A stretch of DNA of 64,000 bases, taken from assembly GCF_002198715.1 (NCBI RefSeq), contig NZ_MWLK01000026.1:62001-126000 (forward strand), given 5' to 3'. The DNA comes from Rhodomicrobium sp. R_RK_3. Lineage in GTDB: Bacteria > Pseudomonadota > Alphaproteobacteria > Rhizobiales > Rhodomicrobiaceae. This document shows, one piece after another, positions 53,793 through 62,455 of this stretch (within the stretch, counting starts at the first letter, position 1; the number at the start of each line of letters is the position of its first letter). The notes beneath the pieces were generated by a model. It made no database searches. It saw nothing but the letters and a program-made list of their open reading frames with translations, and was not told where the DNA came from. The translations under genes were made by a program, and so were the position numbers.

Positions 53793-55418
53793 TCAGGCGC
53801 TCAGCTTGAAGCGGGACACGCTGCTCCGTAAATTGCCGGTGACTTGATTGAGGTCGTTGATCGACTCGGTCGATTGATGCAGCGAGTCGACGGTCTGCTG
53901 CGCCGCTTCCGTCAATTGCAGCAGCGCCTCGCTGATCTGCTCCGCGCCGGTGGCTTGGCCTTGCATCCCCTCGCTCACCAGGTCGAAATGCGGGACCAGC
54001 GCCTGCACCTGCCGGACGATTTCCGACAATTGCCCGCCGACCTGCTGCACATTGCTCATGCCGCGCCGCACCTCTTCCGAGAACTTGTCCATCCCCATGA
54101 CGCTGGCGGAGATCGCGGACTGGATTTCCTTGATCATCTGCTCGATGTCGTAGGTGGCGACGCCGGTCTGGTCCGCCAGACGGCGAATTTCCGTGGCGAC
54201 GACCGCGAAGCCGCGGCCATACTCGCCGGCCTTCTCGGCTTCGATCGCCGCGTTGAGCGAGAGCAGATTGGTCTGGTCGGCGACTTTCGTGATCGTGGTC
54301 ACGACCTGGTTAATGTTGCCGGCTTTCTCATTCAGGACGCCGAGCTTGGCGTTGATCGTGCTCGCCGCATCGGTGACCTGGCGCATGGTTTCCTCCATGC
54401 TGGAGACGCCAGCCTGACCGTTCACCGCCAAACCGGCCGTCTCTTCCGCGACCGCCGCGACCTCGTGGATGGTCCGCAGCAAATCTCTCGACGTGGCTAA
54501 GATTTCCTTGGATGTGGCGCCAACTTCCGTGGTCGTCGCCGCGATCTCGGTCGCGGTCGCCTGCTGCTGTTTCGAGGTCGCCGCCATCTCGGTCATCGAG
54601 GTGCTGACCTGGATGCCCGATTTCTGCACCTCGCCGACCAGCGTCGTCACCTCGTCCACCATGCGGTTGAAACCGGTTGCGAGGGCGCCGAACTCGTCAT
54701 TGCGCTCGACCTCGACGCGGCGCGAAAAATCGCCTTGCCGCATCGCGTCGATGGCGACGACCAGCGCCTTCAGCGGTTTGGTCACGGCCCGGATCAGGTG
54801 ATAGCCGCCCAACGTGGACAGAAGCAGCGCCACCAGCAGGCCGATGCCGATCGCCATGAGCGTGGTCCATACGGCCGATTGGATTCTCTCCACCGCCGCG
54901 TCGGCGCTGGATAGATTGTAAGTCAGAATGGCGTGGATGGCGGCGCGCGTCTGTTCGAACGCGGGTTGAAACTCGGAGATGTTCAGGTTTCTGGCGTCCT
55001 CGTCGCGCGAGGCCCGGCTCGCGCGCAGCACCTTGTCCTGCGCGGCAAAATAGGTGGCGAGCGCGCGCTGATAAGCCTCAAAGATCTGGCGGTCTTCCGC
55101 TTGCAGGATCGTGAGCTCGTAGGCGCGCGCCTGGGTTTCCAACAGAATCCTGTTGGCGGCGAGTTGCACTTCTTTCGCTTGCATCTCGGCCGGGTCGGAG
55201 AGGGCGATATGGGCTTCCGTCAGTGCATAATCCACGACCAGCGTGTTCGCGAGATTGGCGCTGCTGGCGATGCCCGGCAGCGAATCCTCCTGCATGGCGC
55301 GCACCTCCCGCTCGGCATTCTTGAGCTCGATGAACGCGATGAGGCCAACGATCGCAAGCACGGCGAGTATCCCGGCGAAAATGCCGAGAATACGGTTGCG
55401 AACGCTCAGGTTTTTCAT
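53793..55418 (-). CDS. wspA: Methyl-accepting chemoreceptor WspA
   Basis: 541 residues: one transmembrane helix at 9-31, a four-helix-bundle periplasmic domain, a second helix near 186-207, a HAMP domain and a long cytoplasmic signalling region with the tip EKAGEYGRGFAVVATEIRRLAD. The C-terminus ends RFKLSA without a CheR-docking pentapeptide. In Pseudomonas WspA senses surface contact or envelope stress. First gene of the operon; a sensor kinase gene diverges from it. Confidence 0.93.
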   Translation of the reverse strand: MKNLSVRNRILGIFAGILAVLAIVGLIAFIELKNAEREVRAMQEDSLPGIASSANLANTLVVDYALTEAHIALSDPAEMQAKEVQLAANRILLETQARAYELTILQAEDRQIFEAYQRALATYFAAQDKVLRASRASRDEDARNLNISEFQPAFEQTRAAIHAILTYNLSSADAAVERIQSAVWTTLMAIGIGLLVALLLSTLGGYHLIRAVTKPLKALVVAIDAMRQGDFSRRVEVERNDEFGALATGFNRMVDEVTTLVGEVQKSGIQVSTSMTEMAATSKQQQATATEIAATTTEVGATSKEILATSRDLLRTIHEVAAVAEETAGLAVNGQAGVSSMEETMRQVTDAASTINAKLGVLNEKAGNINQVVTTITKVADQTNLLSLNAAIEAEKAGEYGRGFAVVATEIRRLADQTGVATYDIEQMIKEIQSAISASVMGMDKFSEEVRRGMSNVQQVGGQLSEIVRQVQALVPHFDLVSEGMQGQATGAEQISEALLQLTEAAQQTVDSLHQSTESINDLNQVTGNLRSSVSRFKLSA

Positions 55419-55615
55419 GGTTGCACGGCTTACGCGTTGCCGATGATCCGCGCGTGCGCAAACGCGGTTGCGCGGAGCGCAAGATTCGACGACAGGCTAG
55501 TTGCGATGAGTGAAGGGACCGATAATGCCGGTCGGGAGGCCTGTCCCGCCTGGACCGGTAGCCGTGAGCCTCGCCGGGCTGTACAAGGGGGCGCGGCATC
55601 GACAATATTCGGGCA

Positions 55616-57316
55616 ATGCGCGTTTCCTGGTTCTCGCACATCGCCGTCCGCTATGCCGCCGCCATGGTCGCCGTGACCATGCTGCCGCTGGCGGTGGTGC
55701 TGTTCGCCTATGACCGCTATGCCAGCAGCCTGCTCGACGTGCTCTCCGGCAGCGACGCCGGCCAGCGCCTTGCCGGCGCGCAGGGGCGGCTCGCAAGCTT
55801 CATCGAGGGGCGCTTCGCCCAGCTCGACACGCTGGCGACCTATCCCGATCTGCCCATGGCCCTCACCTTGGAGAAAGGCTCGCCGCCGCCCGGCGTGCGC
55901 GCGGTGCTCGAATATGAGGCCGACAATCCGGATCTCTACGGCATCCTGATCTTCGACGCGCAGGGCAAGCTGATGCACGCCATCCCCAGCCAGGCCGCCA
56001 CCGGCGAGCCCTATTGGGGCGGCAGCTGGGAGCCGCTGATGGGCGACGCGCCGCGAACCAAGATGCTGCGCGGCGAGGTGATCGGCCCGTTCCTGCCCGA
56101 TGACGGCCGCCCCGGCGCCTTCCTGATGATGCGCAATCTGCCGGCCTTTCTCGGCGAGGAATCGGCCGGCGAAATCTCCATCGCCCTGCATGTGCGGCTG
56201 TCCTCGCTGACCGAACTGCTCGGCCGCGACGACACCGGCGGCATCGTCCAGCCCGTGCTGCTGACGCCGCAGAATGTGGCGCTGACCGCCGTGGGGCGGC
56301 CGGTCTCCGGTTCGGCCCATATCGCGCGCAAGCAGGAGATCCTGCCGGGCTGGTCCGTCGCCCTGACCGACGATTCGGCGAACCTCGTCCAGCCGCTCGG
56401 CAAAATTCGCGAGACGCTGATCGGCGCGGCGCTGCTCGTCATCATCTCGATCGCGGGATTGGTGGCGCTGCTCGGCGGCAAGCTCAACCGGCGCATCGGC
56501 CGGCTGGTCGACGGCTCGGCGGCGCTCGCCGAGGGCCAGCTCGGCACCCGCATCGTCGACGAGGGCAATGACGAGCTGGCGGCGCTCGCCAGCGCCTTCA
56601 ACCGCATGGCGGTGCGCCAGCGCGACACGCTGAGCGCCGCCGTCGAGGTCGAGAAGATGGCGGTGCTCGGCCGCTTCGCAACCAGCTTCGCGCATGAGGT
56701 GCGCAATCCGCTCGCCGCCGTGAAGACCGCCGTCCAGGCGCTGCTGACGACCGACGAGAAGCCCGACCGCCGCCGCCTCCTGCACGGCATGGACGAGGAG
56801 ATCGACCGGCTCGATGAAAGCCTGCGCGATTTCCTGGCCTATGCGCGGCCGGCGCCGCCCTCGCCGCGCCGCGTCGTCATGGAGGACGTGCTGCGGCGCT
56901 GCGAGACGCTGGTCGCGCACCAATTGCAGTCCTGCAATATCGCGCTCATAATCCTGGGTGAGACAGGGCTTGCCATTCATGTCGATCCGTTCCATTTGCA
57001 GCAGATCCTGATGAATCTGGTGGCCAATGCGATCGACGCGATGCCGGAGGGCGGCCGGATCACGCTGCGGGTCAGACGGGCTGGGGGACAGGGTATTATC
57101 GAGGTCAGCGACACCGGCGAGGGCATTGCGCCCGAAATGCTGGACAGGATCATGGAGCCGTTCGTCACCACGCGGCAGGAGGGATCCGGCCTCGGCCTGC
57201 CGATCTCGCGCCAGCTCGCGGAACTCAACAAGGGCGGCTTCGCGCTCGCCAGCCAGCCCGGCCACGGCACCACTGCGACGGTGACGCTGCCGCGCGAGGA
57301 TGGCGCCTCCGCATGA
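55616..57316 (+). CDS. Membrane sensor histidine kinase
   Basis: 566 residues with transmembrane helices near 12-31 and 273-294 enclosing a large periplasmic sensor domain of about 240 residues. A HAMP domain follows (LNRRIGRLVDGSAALAEGQLG), then HisKA with His360 (SFAHEVRNPLAAVKTA) and an ATPase domain with the N box NLVANAIDAMPEGG, DTGEGIAPE and GSGLGLPIS. It overlaps the next gene by four bases, forming a two-component pair. Confidence 0.92.
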   Translation: MRVSWFSHIAVRYAAAMVAVTMLPLAVVLFAYDRYASSLLDVLSGSDAGQRLAGAQGRLASFIEGRFAQLDTLATYPDLPMALTLEKGSPPPGVRAVLEYEADNPDLYGILIFDAQGKLMHAIPSQAATGEPYWGGSWEPLMGDAPRTKMLRGEVIGPFLPDDGRPGAFLMMRNLPAFLGEESAGEISIALHVRLSSLTELLGRDDTGGIVQPVLLTPQNVALTAVGRPVSGSAHIARKQEILPGWSVALTDDSANLVQPLGKIRETLIGAALLVIISIAGLVALLGGKLNRRIGRLVDGSAALAEGQLGTRIVDEGNDELAALASAFNRMAVRQRDTLSAAVEVEKMAVLGRFATSFAHEVRNPLAAVKTAVQALLTTDEKPDRRRLLHGMDEEIDRLDESLRDFLAYARPAPPSPRRVVMEDVLRRCETLVAHQLQSCNIALIILGETGLAIHVDPFHLQQILMNLVANAIDAMPEGGRITLRVRRAGGQGIIEVSDTGEGIAPEMLDRIMEPFVTTRQEGSGLGLPISRQLAELNKGGFALASQPGHGTTATVTLPREDGASA

Positions 57317-58644
57317 CCCGGCCTTGCGTGCTTATCATCGACGACGAGGCCAATCTGGTCAGCTCCGTCGCCTACGGGCTTGGGGCGTACGGTTTCAACG
57401 GCATCGGCGCGGCCAATGCGGCGGAAGGGCTCGACCTTGCCGGCAAACGCCAGCCGAGCGCCATCCTGCTCGACCAGAAGCTGCCCGACGGGCTCGGCAT
57501 CGACCTGATCGCCCCTTTGCGCGCGCTGGACGAAACCGCGCCCATCATCATGATCTCGGCCCATGGCGACATCCCGACCGCCGTCGAGGCGGTGCGGCGC
57601 GGCGCCTATGATTTCGTGACCAAGCCGTTCGAGCTGGACGATCTCGTCGGCGTCCTGCGCCGGGCGCTCGCCCCGCGCCGCTTAGGCCCGCGCGCGAAGG
57701 CGGTCGGCGAGGCACCGGGGGCGTTCCAGGTCGAAATCTCGGACGTGATGAAGGAATTGCGCTCGACGGTCGAGATCGTCGCCAAGAGCACGGCGCGCAT
57801 CGTGCTGCTGCTCGGCGCCTCCGGCGTCGGCAAGGGGTTTACCGCCCGCGCCATGCATGAGGCGAGCCCGCGCGCCGAAGGTCCGTTCATCGTCGTCAAC
57901 TGCGCCGCGCTGCCCGGCGACCTGCTCGAAGCGGAGCTGTTCGGCATCGAGCGCGATGCCCATGCCGGCGGGGGGCAGGGGCATCCGGGCCTCGTCGAGG
58001 CGGCGCAGGGTGGCACGCTGTTTCTCGACGAGATCGGCGATGTGCCGCTGCCGCTGCAGGCCAAGCTCCTGCGCTTCCTGGAGAGCCGCCACTATCGGCG
58101 GCTCGGCGCCAGCCGCGAGCAGATCGCCGATATCAGGGTGATCGCGGCGTCGAACAAAAATCTCGGCGATGAGGTCGATGCCGGCCGCTTCCGCGCCGAT
58201 CTGTTCTACCGGCTGAACGTCGTGCCCGTCGCCATCCCCAACCTTGCCGACCATAGCGAGGACGCGCTGCCGCTCGCCCGCCATTTCGCCGGGCGCGCCG
58301 TCGCGCTGGAGACGACGCCGCCCATCGATTTCACCGCCGATGCGGCTGAGTTGCTGGCCGATTACGAATGGCCCGGCAATGTCCGCGAGCTGGCCAATCT
58401 GGTCGAACGCCTGACCATCCTTTATCCCGGCCGGACCATCGAGCCGGAGCATCTGCCGCCGGAATTCTCCGGCGCGCTGGCCGATGGCGTGCCCTCCATC
58501 GGCGCGCTTTTGGAGGATACCGAGCGGGAAATCCTCGTGCGCGCCCTGCGTGCTGCCGACGGCCATAAGGGCAAAGCCGCCGACGCGCTCGGCATTTCCC
58601 GCCACGCCTTGAAGCGGCGGCTGAAGCGTGTCGGCATGGCCTGA
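57313..58644 (+). CDS. NtrC-type response regulator without the GAFTGA loop
   Basis: 443 residues: receiver domain (Asp10-11, phospho-acceptor Asp54, Ser82, Lys104), AAA+ domain, and a Fis-type helix-turn-helix at the C-terminus (AADALGISRHALKRRLKRVG). The Walker A is GASGVGKG (168-175) and the Walker B TLFLDEIGD is intact. At the place of the sigma-54-contacting GAFTGA motif the sequence is DAHAGG (215-220) within LFGIERDAHAGGGQG. Without this loop it should not activate sigma-54 polymerase; it may act as a conventional regulator of sigma-70 promoters, as known for Rhodobacter capsulatus NtrC and for HupR-like proteins. Confidence 0.93.
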   Translation: MTRPCVLIIDDEANLVSSVAYGLGAYGFNGIGAANAAEGLDLAGKRQPSAILLDQKLPDGLGIDLIAPLRALDETAPIIMISAHGDIPTAVEAVRRGAYDFVTKPFELDDLVGVLRRALAPRRLGPRAKAVGEAPGAFQVEISDVMKELRSTVEIVAKSTARIVLLLGASGVGKGFTARAMHEASPRAEGPFIVVNCAALPGDLLEAELFGIERDAHAGGGQGHPGLVEAAQGGTLFLDEIGDVPLPLQAKLLRFLESRHYRRLGASREQIADIRVIAASNKNLGDEVDAGRFRADLFYRLNVVPVAIPNLADHSEDALPLARHFAGRAVALETTPPIDFTADAAELLADYEWPGNVRELANLVERLTILYPGRTIEPEHLPPEFSGALADGVPSIGALLEDTEREILVRALRAADGHKGKAADALGISRHALKRRLKRVGMA

Positions 58645-58658
58645 GCGGAATCCGCTCA
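58642..58658. promoter_or_regulatory. Palindromic operator 1
   Basis: Perfect 17-bp palindrome TGAGCGGAATCCGCTCA, overlapping the stop codon of the regulator gene. Its partner lies exactly 30 bp downstream. Confidence 0.75.
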
Positions 58659-58671
58659 TCGGAGCAGAGAT

Positions 58672-58688
58672 TGAGCGGTTTCCGCTCA
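58672..58688. promoter_or_regulatory. Palindromic operator 2
   Basis: TGAGCGGTTTCCGCTCA has the same arms as operator 1 and is spaced 30 bp (about three helical turns), so both sites lie on the same DNA face. They lie between the regulator gene and the solute-binding-protein gene, 155 bp upstream of the latter's start. Confidence 0.75.
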
Positions 58689-58842
58689 GTATAAATATTT
58701 CGCTATGCAAAAACACTCGAATAAGCCTTTGCCGCAATTGCTGCAACATTTGCGACTATGCTTTACACGTCTTCAGATCTTCAGTTATGCTGCGCTCGAA
58801 GCCTGAGCCTGGACAATATGATCAGCTTGCCTGGGAGGTGAG

Positions 58843-60138
58843 ATGCGTTTTTGCGTGGCCGGCGCCCTGCTGATGCTTCTGGCCGGTCTTGCCGCGGCGC
58901 CGTCATGGGCCGAGGAGAGCAAGGGCTTTGTCGATATCGGCTGCATGTATCCGATGACCGGGCGCGGCGCGCTCTACGGACGCGACAGCATCGCCGCCCT
59001 CGAAATGGCCGTGGACGAAGTCAACGCGGCCGGCGGCGCGGCGGGCTATCAGTTCCGCATCTTCCGCGCCGATTCCCAGTCGAAGCCGGCTTTCGCGGTT
59101 TCCATCGCCCGCCGCTTCATCACCGAGCGCAAGGTGCATTTTCTCTGCGGCGTGGTCAGTTCCTCGGTCGGACTGGCCGTCAGCGAGGTGGCGCGAGAGC
59201 ACAAGAAGATCTTCATCGGCACCGATCACGCCTCCTCGCGGCTGACGATCGAGAATGCGCATCCCTATTATTTCCGCGTCTCGAACAATGTCTATCAGGC
59301 GATGGCGGCGGGCGCGCTCTGGCTTGCCGAGGCGCAGAAAAAGCGCGGCTGGAAGACCATCGCCTTCATCGGGCCGGATTATGAATATGGCCGTGGCGCC
59401 TGGGCCGACCTGCGCTCCAAGCTGGATGAGGCGGGGGTGCAATATGAGGTGATCGGCGATCTCTGGCCAAAGCTCTATGAGCCCGATTTCGCCCTCTACA
59501 TCGCCGAGCTGAAGCGGCTCAAGCCGGATGTGATCGTCAATGCGCATTGGGGCGGCGACTTCGTCGCCTTCGTCCGGCAAGCCAAGTCGCTGGGCCTGTT
59601 CGACATGCCCTCGATCTTCGCCAATTTCGACTCGGGCGGCAATTACGAGGTGATGAGCGTGCTCGAGGACGACATGCCGCTCGGGCTGGTGCTGTCGGCG
59701 CGCCATCACAACAACTGGCCCGACACCGAGCGCAACCGCCGTTTCGTCGACAGCTTCCACCAGCGCACCGGCCATTATCCAAGCTACGCCGCCGAGGGCG
59801 CCTATGCCGGCATCCTGGCCATCAAGCAGGCCGTCGCGATGGTGGGCAATCCGGATGATACCGAGGCGCTGATCGTGGCGCTGGAAGGCATGGAGCTGGA
59901 ATTGCCCGAAGACCCGGACGGCTTCCGCTCGCATATCGATCCGGCCACGCATCAGATCGTGCAGATGCAGGCCATCGGCACCGTCGTCCGCGACGACCGC
60001 TTTCCGCCGGCCAAGACCATGCTCGGCAATTTCGAGGTCTACGATGCCGACCGGCTGCTGCCCTCGCAGGAGGAGATCGTGCGCCGGCGCGGCGAGGTGG
60101 GCCGCTCGAGCAGCCTGCAATCCCCGCCTGTCCGATAG
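58843..60138 (+). CDS. Periplasmic solute-binding protein, Leu/amide type (Peripla_BP_6)
   Basis: 431 residues with a signal peptide cleaved near PSWAE and GGGAGGTGAG upstream. The type I binding-protein features GCMYPMTGRGALYGRDSIAALE, IARRFITERKVHFLCG and IAFIGPDYEYGRGAW are present. Family members bind branched-chain amino acids, urea, amides or aromatics. No permease or ATPase gene follows, so it is either an orphan component of a transporter elsewhere or a sensor partner for the adjacent kinase. The tandem palindromes lie in its promoter region. Confidence 0.9.
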   Translation: MRFCVAGALLMLLAGLAAAPSWAEESKGFVDIGCMYPMTGRGALYGRDSIAALEMAVDEVNAAGGAAGYQFRIFRADSQSKPAFAVSIARRFITERKVHFLCGVVSSSVGLAVSEVAREHKKIFIGTDHASSRLTIENAHPYYFRVSNNVYQAMAAGALWLAEAQKKRGWKTIAFIGPDYEYGRGAWADLRSKLDEAGVQYEVIGDLWPKLYEPDFALYIAELKRLKPDVIVNAHWGGDFVAFVRQAKSLGLFDMPSIFANFDSGGNYEVMSVLEDDMPLGLVLSARHHNNWPDTERNRRFVDSFHQRTGHYPSYAAEGAYAGILAIKQAVAMVGNPDDTEALIVALEGMELELPEDPDGFRSHIDPATHQIVQMQAIGTVVRDDRFPPAKTMLGNFEVYDADRLLPSQEEIVRRRGEVGRSSSLQSPPVR

Positions 60139-60223
60139 GCCGGGATGGCGCCGAAGATCCGTGCCTCGCCTCGATGCGGGACGCGGCAAATGCCCAACGA
60201 GGCACAAGGGAGGAGGCAAAGCG

Positions 60224-61177
60224 ATGTGGAAGTTTTGGAGGCCGGCGGTGCTCGGCTTGTCGATCGCCGCGCTTGCGGCGGGTGGTGCGGCGGCTCAGGA
60301 CAATCCGGGCTGGTGCAAATCGAAATGGGGCCCCGACGATGAAAGGGGCGCGGCCAATATGATCACGCCGGAATCGGTTCTCGCCGCGACCAAGCTGGTG
60401 AAGACCGGCAAGACCTATCCGCTCGGCGTCGAGACCAACGCCAAGACCCCGGCCTTCGCGCCGCGCACCTGGGCAACCATCGTGCTGCAGCCGGGGCAGG
60501 CGGGCGGCGTCACGCTCGGTGCGACGAAGACCAGCTATAATGACGACATCTATATGGGCTGGGTCGGCACCGGCTCGCAGATCGACGGCCTCGGCCATCT
60601 CGGCATCGACAATGTCTATTATAATTGCTTCAAGAGCGCCGATTTCGTCGCCGCCAACGGGCTGAAGAAGCTCGGCATCGAAAAGATCCCGCCGATCGTC
60701 GCGCGCGGCATCGTGCTCGACATGACCGCCGTCGCGGGCGAGAAGCCGGTCAAGGAAGGCACCGCGTTCAACAAGAAGGAGATCGACGCCGCGCTGCAGC
60801 GCCAGGGCATCGAACTCCGCAAGGGCGACGTGGTGCTGTTCTATACGGGCTGGCTCGACCTCGTCGGCAAGGACGACGCGCGCTATAACAAGGCGGAGCC
60901 GGGCCTTGGCAAGGAAGGCGCCGAATATCTGGCCAGCAAAGAGGTGCTGGCCGTCGGCGCGGACACTTGGGGCCTCGAGGTGCTGCCTTTCGAGCCGGGC
61001 GTCGGCGTCTTCGAAGTGCACCAGATCCTGCTCGCCAAGAACGGCATGCATATTCTGGAGAACATGAACACCGCCGCCTTGGTCGCCGACCAGGCGTGGG
61101 AGTTCATGTTTGTCGAAAGTCATGGCCGGATCACCGGGGGGGTGCAGGCGATCATCAACCCCGTCGCGATCCGCTGA
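60224..61177 (+). CDS. Secreted cyclase-family (kynurenine-formamidase-like) hydrolase
   Basis: 317 residues from ATG 60224 with GGGAGGAGG upstream. A signal peptide ends near GGAAAQ. The family marks are WGPDDERGAANMITPE, GTGSQIDGLGHLG and LFYTGW. In classic members the metal site is HxGTHxD; here the second histidine is replaced by Gln (SQID), a variant seen in larger cyclase-family proteins. Probably a periplasmic metal-dependent amidase or lactonase acting on the solute bound by the preceding protein; this is inference from adjacency. Confidence 0.85.
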   Translation: MWKFWRPAVLGLSIAALAAGGAAAQDNPGWCKSKWGPDDERGAANMITPESVLAATKLVKTGKTYPLGVETNAKTPAFAPRTWATIVLQPGQAGGVTLGATKTSYNDDIYMGWVGTGSQIDGLGHLGIDNVYYNCFKSADFVAANGLKKLGIEKIPPIVARGIVLDMTAVAGEKPVKEGTAFNKKEIDAALQRQGIELRKGDVVLFYTGWLDLVGKDDARYNKAEPGLGKEGAEYLASKEVLAVGADTWGLEVLPFEPGVGVFEVHQILLAKNGMHILENMNTAALVADQAWEFMFVESHGRITGGVQAIINPVAIR

Positions 61178-61315
61178 AAAGTTTGCCGAGCCGGGTAGGT
61201 ATTTTGAGACCGCAACCGAACCGGCGGATGTGGCGGATGGCCCCAGCAGCCATCCGCCCATCCTTTCACGAGCGGTGCGCGAGCGCCGCCGAATGGGCGG
61301 CCCTCAGTGCAAGCG

Positions 61316-62419
61316 TCACGCCGTCACTTCCTTGGCGATGATCTCATATTTCATGTTCGCCGCGTCGAGGCAGTCGAGGCGCTGGCCGCCGACTTCGGCT
61401 TGCGGGTACATCAGGAATTCCAGCTTCGGACCCTGTGCGCCCGGCAGCACCAGATCATGCGCGTCATTATAGGCGAGCCAGTTCATCTCCCAGGCGCCGA
61501 ACAGCGCCTTGCGGGCGGCGGCGACTTTCGGATCGGTGAGTGCCAGATTGGCCGGCGGCTCTTCGAGCACCACCTTGCGCACGTCGGCCGGATCGACCGG
61601 CACCCAGCCATGGCTGGACAGATAGACCTCGGCGCGGCAATGCTGCGCCTTGGTGACGTTCTCCGAACCGGCGCCAAGGCTCTTGTAGCCGAATTTCGAC
61701 GGCGCCACGCGCAAGCCGTAGACGTCGCGCGCGGGCAGCCCGGCGGCGCGGGCGAGGCCGACATAGAGCGCGTTCAGATCGGCGCATTTGCCGGCCAGAT
61801 TGTTGGTCTTCAGCATGGCGGCGATATCGCCGATGCCGCAGCCGCGCGTCTTGGGATCGCGCTGGGTGTTGTCGACGATCCACTCATAGATCAGCCGCGC
61901 CTTCTCCTCATCGCTCTTGGCGCCGCCGACGATCTTGTCCGAGGTCGTCTTGACGATGCCGTCGGTCGGGATGAGGTCGGTCGCGGCGGTGTAGAGCGCC
62001 CGGTCGGCATCGCTGAGCGCCGGGGCGCTGCCCTTGGCTGACAGGTCGATGGCCCGGTCGCGCGTGGCGAATTTGCTGGTCACCTCGACGACGGGCGCGG
62101 CCTCGCTATCGGCCCAGACCACATGCAGGAACTCCGCGCCATATTTCGGGTCGCGGGCGATCTCGGCGCTCTTGGCGTTGGTGGTCCAGGTGCTGCCGCC
62201 CGGCTTGAACCAGTCCGGCTCGCTGAAGGCGGGAAGCGGAATCCATGATTGCATGGCGCCCGCGGGCTTGGCGATCTCGACGCGGGTCACGACCTGGAAA
62301 TTTCGCCAGGCACCGGGCGCGGGGGCGAATGTGGCCTGTGCGCTAGCCCCGCGCGGCAAGGCCGTGATGGCGGCAATCGCAGCGCCGGCTTTCAGCACGT
62401 CGCGCCTGTTAATGGTCAT
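61316..62419 (-). CDS. Exported transglutaminase-like protein
   Basis: 367 residues with a Tat-type signal (INRRDVLKAGAAIAAITALP). The transglutaminase core has the nucleophile in GKCADLNALYVGLARAAG and the histidine/aspartate in SSHGWVPVDPADV. A four-helix N-terminal or beta region precedes it. It is convergent with the cyclase gene and is followed... in the transcription direction by nothing else on the same strand within 138 bp. Upstream, a TlpA-like gene lies 36 bp away in the same direction, so the two are likely co-transcribed. Confidence 0.87.
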   Translation of the reverse strand: MTINRRDVLKAGAAIAAITALPRGASAQATFAPAPGAWRNFQVVTRVEIAKPAGAMQSWIPLPAFSEPDWFKPGGSTWTTNAKSAEIARDPKYGAEFLHVVWADSEAAPVVEVTSKFATRDRAIDLSAKGSAPALSDADRALYTAATDLIPTDGIVKTTSDKIVGGAKSDEEKARLIYEWIVDNTQRDPKTRGCGIGDIAAMLKTNNLAGKCADLNALYVGLARAAGLPARDVYGLRVAPSKFGYKSLGAGSENVTKAQHCRAEVYLSSHGWVPVDPADVRKVVLEEPPANLALTDPKVAAARKALFGAWEMNWLAYNDAHDLVLPGAQGPKLEFLMYPQAEVGGQRLDCLDAANMKYEIIAKEVTA

Positions 62420-62455
62420 GTTGCTTGCTCCTCCCTGTTGAAATGGGGTTTTCGG

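Noticed and set aside
55430-57265. 611-codon minus-strand frame opposite the sensor kinase gene
   Set aside because: It is antisense to clear HAMP, HisKA and ATPase motifs and has a shadow-type composition.
58689-58842. Sigma-54 promoter upstream of the solute-binding-protein gene
   Set aside because: No GG-N10-GC pair with the -24/-12 consensus could be found; a TTTACA/TTATGC pair with a 17-bp spacer is too weak to call.
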